This document shows, piece after piece, positions 59,014 to 64,000 of a DNA stretch of 64,000 bases (the stretch's first letter is position 1; each line of letters opens with the position of its first letter). The position numbers were made by a program, and so were the translations under genes. The DNA comes from GCA-016699895 sp964633435 (GTDB taxonomy: Bacteria; Patescibacteriota; Saccharimonadia; Saccharimonadales; Saccharimonadaceae): assembly GCA_964633435.1 (NCBI GenBank), contig CAZWHA010000004.1, positions 20,010-84,009 of the forward strand. Direction: 5' to 3'. The notes beneath the pieces were generated by a model that saw nothing but the letters and a program-made list of their open reading frames with translations, had not been told where the DNA came from and ran no database searches.

Positions 59014-59766
59014 TTACACCTTAAACAGACGTTCAGCCGTAGCAGTCGTCTGCGCAGCAATCTCAACAAATTCCACGTGGTGCAAATCGGCCAGAAACTC
59101 GGCAATATTTTTAATAAAGGCTGGTTGATTCGATTGTCCGCGATGCGGCGAGGGCGCCAAAAACGGCGCGTCGGTCTCGAGCACCATTCGGTTCAGCGGA
59201 ATAGCCTGGTACATGGCATGCTGCGCTGGATCTTGGTTGAACGTTGCGATACCGTTCACTCCAATAACGAGATCTCGATTCAAGGCCTGCTCTAGATGGT
59301 GAGTCGTGTCAGTAAAACTATGGATCACGCCGCGTACTTTCCCGGCAAAATTGTCAATGATCGGCCAAAAATCATCGAACGCTTCGCGTACGTGAAAACT
59401 AATCGGTAGATCATGTTTCAGCGCCAGTTCGATCTGTTGATTGAGCATCTCAATCTGTGTATCGCGTGGACTATGATTATAGAAATAGTCGAGGCCAATT
59501 TCGCCGACACCGACAACTTTCGGCGCAGTGAGGAGACCAGCCAGACCATCAATACCGTCTTTTGATTCATGGGGATGAACACCGAGAATTGCCCAGACGT
59601 TATCATGCTGAGTGGCAAATTCGGCTGCAGCCAGTGAACTTTTAATGTCAGTGCCAATCACCAAAACCTTCTTAACGCCATTCTCCCTAGCAGCCGCTAA
59701 TACCAACTCTTGATCGAGTGGATAATCGGCTTCGTGAATATGGCAGTGAGTATCGATCAGCATCAT
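59014..59766 (-). CDS. tatD: TatD-family metal-dependent DNase
   Basis: 250-residue TIM-barrel hydrolase. Seen: LIDTHCHIHEADY (two His), VGVGEIGLDYFYNHSPRDTQIEMLNQQI (Glu), PISFHVREAFDD (His), GVIHSFTDT (His) and VLETDAPFLAPSPHRGQSNQP (Asp). It likely acts in DNA repair or 3'-end trimming. Its ATG overlaps the metG stop (ATGA). A YabE-like gene, rsmA, metG and tatD lie in a row, as in many Firmicutes, which is a conserved gene order. Confidence 0.95.
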   Translation of the reverse strand: MMLIDTHCHIHEADYPLDQELVLAAARENGVKKVLVIGTDIKSSLAAAEFATQHDNVWAILGVHPHESKDGIDGLAGLLTAPKVVGVGEIGLDYFYNHSPRDTQIEMLNQQIELALKHDLPISFHVREAFDDFWPIIDNFAGKVRGVIHSFTDTTHHLEQALNRDLVIGVNGIATFNQDPAQHAMYQAIPLNRMVLETDAPFLAPSPHRGQSNQPAFIKNIAEFLADLHHVEFVEIAAQTTATAERLFKV

Positions 59767-61226
59767 TTTTTAGTTGGATCAGGGGTATGGAGATATTTTT
59801 TCGGGAAAAGGATCGGTGTATCGACCGGCATGGTATCGCCGCCAAAAATGGCCTTGATCTTGTCAGCGGTTTCAGGCAGAAACGGCGCTAGTTCATCAGT
59901 GATAATCCGGATGTCAACTATCAACGTATGCATAACGTTAACAAGCTGTTCGCTAGAACTATCTTTGGCAAGTTGCCATGGTTTCTCATCATCAACAAAC
60001 TTGTTTGCCGCCTGAATCCGCAGCCAGACTTCGTTCATAGCATCAGATAGTCGCAAATCATTCACTGCCTCGTCAAATTTCGTGGGGTGATGATCGACAG
60101 CTGGTACGCCAGACAGGTCGGCGTTCAGATACTTTTTCGCCATATTGGCGACACGACTGACTAGGTTGCCGAGGTCATTCGCCAGTTCCCCGTTATACGC
60201 AGCCTCGAACTTTTCCCAGGTGAAATCGCCGTCCTCGAAAGTTGAGATATGGCGAGCAAAGTAATAGCGAAACGCATCAGTGCCGTAGTTTTCGATAATA
60301 TCCAAAGGACTGACGACGTTACCGATAGTCTTGCTCATTTTGGCGCCGCCCACATTGATAAAACCATGGATCATCAGCCGGTTCGGCAATTCGAGGCCGA
60401 GTCCGATCAGCATTGCTGGCCAAATAATCGCGTGAAAGCGCGCAATATCTTTGCCAACAATTTCAACGTTGGCTGGCCAGAAATCCTGATATTCGTCGGT
60501 TTCGGGATAGCCAATCACCGTCAGATAATTACTGAGCGCATCGACCCAAACATACATAACTTGGCTGTCATCGCCCGGCACCGGAATGCCCCACTGTAAT
60601 TTGTCAGCTGGACGACTGATCGAGACGTCTTTGGCACCGTCTTTGATCAGATCCAGTAGTTCGCGACCACGAAACTCTGGAACTACCGCAGTTTTAATAA
60701 ATTCTCGAATCTGGTCCGTATATTTCGAAACGGCCAGATAATAGTTATCTTCGCTGAGTTTTTCGAGCGGTTTTTGATGGTCACGGCAGATGAAATTCAT
60801 CGCCCGAGCTTCGCTCTCGGTAACAAAACTCTCGCAGCCAATACAGTACCAGCCTTCGTAGGTGCTCCGATAAATCAGACCTGCCTGATCCAAACGGCGC
60901 CAAATTTCCTGAACCCTAGTCACGTGCGCCTGATCCGTGGTCCGAACGCTGCGGATATGATCAAAATCAAGGTTTAGTTTGTCGCGCATTTCGATGAAAT
61001 GCGGCTGCAAGCTATCGACGAATTCCTGGGGTGACTGGCCGCTAGCAGCAGCTTTCTCGGCGACTTTGGTGCCATGTTCGTCAGTACCGACGGACAATAG
61101 TGCTTCGTTGCCACGTGCTAATTGATAGCGCAGCAAAATATCGCCGTACAGGTAGTCCATGGCCGTGCCGATATGAGGCTTGGCATTCGCATAGGGAATC
61201 GCCGTCGTAATATAAAACTTTTTCAC
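59763..61226 (-). CDS. metG: Methionyl-tRNA synthetase
   Basis: Class I synthetase for initiator and elongator tRNA-Met. 487 residues: HIGT (18-21, HIGH motif), zinc knuckle CIGCESFVTESEA...CRDH, QLDFWPANVEIVGKDI-type core, KMSKT in INVGGAKMSKTIGN, and an anticodon-binding helical domain; no C-terminal tRNA-binding EMAP domain. The natural start is GTG at 61226 (giving MKKFYITTAIPY): TATAAT ends exactly 6 nt before it, so it is leaderless. The GTG overlaps the rsmA stop (GTGA), so it may also be coupled to rsmA. Confidence 0.97.
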   Translation of the reverse strand: MKKFYITTAIPYANAKPHIGTAMDYLYGDILLRYQLARGNEALLSVGTDEHGTKVAEKAAASGQSPQEFVDSLQPHFIEMRDKLNLDFDHIRSVRTTDQAHVTRVQEIWRRLDQAGLIYRSTYEGWYCIGCESFVTESEARAMNFICRDHQKPLEKLSEDNYYLAVSKYTDQIREFIKTAVVPEFRGRELLDLIKDGAKDVSISRPADKLQWGIPVPGDDSQVMYVWVDALSNYLTVIGYPETDEYQDFWPANVEIVGKDIARFHAIIWPAMLIGLGLELPNRLMIHGFINVGGAKMSKTIGNVVSPLDIIENYGTDAFRYYFARHISTFEDGDFTWEKFEAAYNGELANDLGNLVSRVANMAKKYLNADLSGVPAVDHHPTKFDEAVNDLRLSDAMNEVWLRIQAANKFVDDEKPWQLAKDSSSEQLVNVMHTLIVDIRIITDELAPFLPETADKIKAIFGGDTMPVDTPILFPKKYLHTPDPTKK

Positions 61227-62014
61227 TCTGATATTATACCGTTTTTCGTCAGATTTCGCCAATTCTCTAGGGACAGATCCTGGGCGCGGAGATTAGGGTC
61301 AATACCGGATCGTCGCAACAACGTTTCAGCCATAGTTTTGTCGATACCTAAACCACCAGCAATACTCGAGCGGAGTTTTTTACGCCGGGCGCTAAAGCCA
61401 GCTTTGACCATCCGAAAGAATCGCTTCTCATCCAAATCGGCCAGTAACGACTCGGGGCGTGTTTTTAGAATCACCACCTGCGAATCAACTTTGGGTGGTG
61501 GCGTGAAAAAAGCTGCTGGCACTTCGTCACCCAAGCTAACCTCGGCATAGACCTGAGCACTCACTGCCAAGATCGACATAGCACCGGGTTCTGCCGCTAG
61601 GCGCTCGGCAACTTCCTTTTGCACCAACAGGACGATGATTGACGGTTTGTTCGCAGCAGTGACTAATTTTTGAACAATTTTCGCCGTGATGTAATAGGGA
61701 ATATTAGCAACAACTTTGTAGCCTGCGGGTAATTGGGATAGGTCAAACTGTAGAAAATCACCGTATACGACCTGCAGATTTGTAATCTGTTTGTCTGCTA
61801 AATTATCGGCCAAACGCTCGTCATACTCTACTGCCATTACCCGCTCGGCCTGCTGGCATAATAGGTCAGTCAGAGTGCCGAGGCCGGGGCCGATCTCTAA
61901 TACGAAATCCTGTTTTGATAATTCAGCCGCGGCGGCGATGTTGGATAAAATAGCCGGATCAGTCAACCAGTGCTGACCGAGTGATTTATTGGTCACAGCG
62001 AGGTTATCGGCCAT
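61223..62014 (-). CDS. rsmA: 16S rRNA dimethyladenosine transferase RsmA/KsgA
   Basis: Dimethylates A1518 and A1519 of 16S rRNA during 30S maturation. 263 residues: KSLGQHWLTDPAIL, SAM loop LEIGPGLGTLTDLL, AVEYDERL, YGDFLQFD, catalytic NIPYYIT and a C-terminal helical domain. It overlaps the upstream G5-domain gene by 11 nt. The metG -10 box lies in its last codons. Confidence 0.97.
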   Translation of the reverse strand: MADNLAVTNKSLGQHWLTDPAILSNIAAAAELSKQDFVLEIGPGLGTLTDLLCQQAERVMAVEYDERLADNLADKQITNLQVVYGDFLQFDLSQLPAGYKVVANIPYYITAKIVQKLVTAANKPSIIVLLVQKEVAERLAAEPGAMSILAVSAQVYAEVSLGDEVPAAFFTPPPKVDSQVVILKTRPESLLADLDEKRFFRMVKAGFSARRKKLRSSIAGGLGIDKTMAETLLRRSGIDPNLRAQDLSLENWRNLTKNGIISE

Positions 62015-63230
62015 TGCGATTACTCCAGTCTGTGGCTATATCAAACTGTTCCGGACTATTTACAGCAAATCCACCCGTGTCATAGACTTTGCCACGGCCA
62101 ACGCTGGTATCAACTTCACTACAACGCGGATAGCGACCCAGATTGGCAGCTACAATAACATAGCCGTCGCGGTCAACTTTGACACCATCCGAGCGGACTT
62201 CATAGTAGCCGCCCTGACCGCAAGCCTTCATCACGGCGCTCATCGGCAGATCATAGTAGGTTTCTTTGCGGGTGATTGAACCGACGGTATACACCTGGGC
62301 GCCGCGACTCGGGCTGAGAGCCGGAACGTTCAAGTCTGATTTCATACCGACAATCTCGACCTGTTCAATTGGCTCGATATTGGTAACCTCACTAATAACC
62401 GACCGGCTAATTTCCTGTCCCTCGCGTATTTCGATCTGATAAATAACCGTTTTCTGACCGTTTTGACCAGTGGCCTGAACCTCCCGATAGCCATATTTCC
62501 TGGTTTGATCTTTGATAATTTTTGTCGTGTAGTTGATCTGTTCAGTAGTCGTCACGGTTTGAATCCCTTCACGCCAGACGCGGATCGTCATCTTGTCAAT
62601 CAGCTTGTCCGATTGTTTCGCACTGATACCATCACCGTCTTTCAATTCGATGCCCTTTTCGGTTAAGAATTCGCCGACAGTTTTTGCCCGAGTTCGAACG
62701 GTCATCAACTGACCATAGAGTTCCAGGTGCACTGTCTTGGCCCGCATAATTTGCAGCTCTAGACTGGCGCCATCGGTCGCTAAAACATCGCTACCAAGAT
62801 TGATTGACGCTGTATCCTCGGCATACATCACGATACCAGCCGCCCTAGCGATATCAACTGATGACTGCGCCGCCGTAATAATTTTTACCTGACGCGTATC
62901 GTCAACCACCACGATAGGGCGAGCTCGATGAATAGCCACGATTTGCGAAGTTTTGTCTATTTTACTATCACTGCTCGGGTTGATCGAATCATAACTACTG
63001 AGGGGAATTTCGGCATCAGTCAGAGCACCAGCGATTGATGAGGCTCTAGTAACAACGGTTTTTTCAGTATCGTCATCATAAATTGTTACGACATGTCGAT
63101 CACCCGTAGTTTGGTCAGTAGTAGTCAATCCAGAGAAGATTTTAACAGCAACCGCCACCACCGATATCAGCACACCGACAAACAATAGCCAGCGCGTTAA
63201 TAGTGATAAAAAATGTCTTGACTTATCCAC
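62004..63230 (-). CDS. YabE/Rpf-like wall protein: DUF348, G5 and 3D domains
   Basis: 408 residues. Basic N-terminus and one membrane helix (about 14-32), DUF348 ubiquitin-like repeats (RHVVTIYDDDTEKTVVTRASSIAGALTDAEI; similar at 100-150 and 165-205), a G5 domain (TTEQINYTTKIIKDQTRKYGYREVQATGQNGQKTVIYQIEIREG) and a C-terminal 3D domain with three Asp (EVDTSVGRG, VYDTGG, FDIATDW). This matches YabE-type wall-remodelling enzymes, possibly lytic transglycosylases. The start is GTG at 63230; TGTTATAAT lies 13 nt upstream. Confidence 0.9.
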   Translation of the reverse strand: MDKSRHFLSLLTRWLLFVGVLISVVAVAVKIFSGLTTTDQTTGDRHVVTIYDDDTEKTVVTRASSIAGALTDAEIPLSSYDSINPSSDSKIDKTSQIVAIHRARPIVVVDDTRQVKIITAAQSSVDIARAAGIVMYAEDTASINLGSDVLATDGASLELQIMRAKTVHLELYGQLMTVRTRAKTVGEFLTEKGIELKDGDGISAKQSDKLIDKMTIRVWREGIQTVTTTEQINYTTKIIKDQTRKYGYREVQATGQNGQKTVIYQIEIREGQEISRSVISEVTNIEPIEQVEIVGMKSDLNVPALSPSRGAQVYTVGSITRKETYYDLPMSAVMKACGQGGYYEVRSDGVKVDRDGYVIVAANLGRYPRCSEVDTSVGRGKVYDTGGFAVNSPEQFDIATDWSNRNGR

Positions 63231-63266
63231 AACTTGTTATACTATTATAACAAATTTGGTGGTTAA

Positions 63267-64000
63267 TTACCACCAGTGCTTCTGGATCCAGGAATCATAG
63301 GCTTTGGCCCAAGATCCGTAGCGTCCGACGGCATACCCATTACACCATTTGAGCTGCGTGATCGGGTTTGTCGCCCAGTCGCTACCAGCTGAAGCCATTT
63401 TGCTACCGGGCAAAGCTTGACATAGCCCGTAGGCACCAGAACCAGAGTAGTTTGATTTTGTGACGCCCCAGCCTGATTCATGCGATATGATGTATTCCAC
63501 GTAGCCATAATCTGACTCGGCGATTCCAGCTGCCGCCATCCAGTCAGTGTGTGATCCAGGTGGTAGCTCAACTTTGGTACCAATCACCTCGACCTGCTGT
63601 ACGACGCCAACATTTATAACTTCGCTAATTTTGGTTCGATTCACCTCTTGATTGTCGCGCATTTCAACCTGGTAAATAACTGTTTTTTCGCCGTCTTGGC
63701 CCTGAGTTTGTACCTGTCTATAGCCAATCTTAAATGCTGAATCACGTACAATTTTTGTGTCATAGGGAATCGTCTCGGTCGCAGTGATTGTCTGAATACC
63801 GTTACGCCAAATCTGCAACTCCATTTGATTTGTGATGGGCGAATCGGCACCTAAGCTCATTCCATCATCTTGACCTAATTTGATATTCTTTTCCTCTAGA
63901 AAGTCAGCGACGGTTTTGCTCTGGGTACGAACCTGCATATCTTGTCCATAGAGACGCAAATTAATAACTTTGGCTCGCGTGATCGTTAAAGCTAATCCGG
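63267..64000 (-). CDS. G5-domain protein with C-terminal lysozyme-like domain (partial)
   Basis: The frame is open to the window edge, so the N-terminus is missing. Visible: DUF348 repeat (ITRAKVINLRLYGQDMQVRTQSKTVADFLEEKNI), G5 domain (TATETIPYDTKIVRDSAFKIGYRQVQTQGQDGEKTVIYQVEMRDN) and a C-terminal transglycosylase-like or aggregation-factor domain (YVEYIISHESGWGVTKSNYSGSGAYGLCQALPGSKMASAG) with the catalytic-type Glu in SHESGW. A paralogue of its downstream neighbour with a different catalytic end; probably a muralytic enzyme. Confidence 0.88.
   Translation of the reverse strand, partial: GLALTITRAKVINLRLYGQDMQVRTQSKTVADFLEEKNIKLGQDDGMSLGADSPITNQMELQIWRNGIQTITATETIPYDTKIVRDSAFKIGYRQVQTQGQDGEKTVIYQVEMRDNQEVNRTKISEVINVGVVQQVEVIGTKVELPPGSHTDWMAAAGIAESDYGYVEYIISHESGWGVTKSNYSGSGAYGLCQALPGSKMASAGSDWATNPITQLKWCNGYAVGRYGSWAKAYDSWIQKHWW

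Noticed and set aside
1..64000. UGA recoded as glycine
   Set aside because: Several genes end at UGA with overlapping downstream starts (metG, rsmA, the PilM/FtsA-like gene), and no in-frame UGA occurs in conserved proteins.
1..64000. CRISPR array, insertion sequence, prophage or integrase-tRNA junction
   Set aside because: No spaced direct repeats, transposase or integrase motifs or phage structural genes were seen; the tRNA clusters have intact flanks. The holin-like and baseplate J-like names reflect distant families only.

Overview
The window looks like ordinary chromosome from a small-genome bacterium of the Candidate Phyla Radiation, most likely Candidatus Saccharibacteria (TM7). This is an inference from gene content. 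Catabolism is fermentative (enolase, phosphoglycerate mutase, L-lactate dehydrogenase), and no amino-acid, nucleotide or cofactor biosynthesis operon is present. AlaRS, UvrC and a MurF-like ligase are unusually short, and several G5-, CHAP- and LysM-type wall proteins are present. UGA is used as a stop (metG, the PilM/FtsA-like gene), so this is not a UGA-recoded lineage. I see no rRNA, CRISPR array, transposase or prophage block.

Layout. 0-9.7 kb: bL32-like protein, LeuRS with a Nudix-like insert, MurF-like ligase, CtpE-type P-type ATPase, AEC transporter, tRNA-Ala(CGC) and a ROK kinase. 9.6-16.9 kb: glycosyltransferase, a putative structured RNA, an RRM protein, a MazG-like hydrolase, LigA and a lemA-htpX operon. 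17-22.9 kb: small membrane proteins, an alpha/beta hydrolase beside a frameshifted D-2-hydroxyacid dehydrogenase, four tRNAs (Phe, Gly, Cys, Leu), a prepilin-like protein, Ddl and a band-7 protein. 22.9-32.3 kb: RarA, a CDP-alcohol transferase-like protein, Eno, Ldh, GpmA, TypA, SOD, four more tRNAs (Val, Val, Ala, Leu) and a second structured RNA or attenuator. 32.3-47.2 kb: SBP-SecG-holin-like operon, PepP, UvrC, SDR, an ABC exporter, bL25, DedA, UvrA, exonuclease I and Obg. 47.2-54.3 kb: envelope cluster (CHAP/LysM hydrolase, MltG, RuvX, a large membrane-anchored protein, PilM/FtsA-like ATPase) and an unknown gene. 54.3-64 kb: AlaRS, MnmA, DUF218, cysteine desulfurase, TatD, MetRS, RsmA and two G5-domain wall proteins, the last one cut by the window edge.

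The strongest pattern is in gene starts. For about 25 transcription units a sigma70-type -10 box, often extended (TGnTATAAT), ends 6-10 nt before the start codon. Their mRNAs should be leaderless or carry a leader of at most about 4 nt. A second set (bL32, lemA, band-7, ldh, gpmA, rplY, sod, ABC exporter, DUF4352, RRM) has real leaders with Shine-Dalgarno sequences. Using the -10 position corrects many start codons and reveals two leaderless GTG starts (metG and the cysteine desulfurase). The CHAP/LysM gene appears to start at AUU behind a strong Shine-Dalgarno and a leader of about 160 nt.

The second pattern is four G/C homopolymers of 9-10 nt, while I noticed no A/T run above 7. One frameshifts the dehydrogenase, one lies in pepP, one lies in codons 7-10 of an unknown gene, and one lies in a promoter spacer. 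They look like possible phase-variable contingency loci. Sequencing error in the homopolymers is the main alternative.
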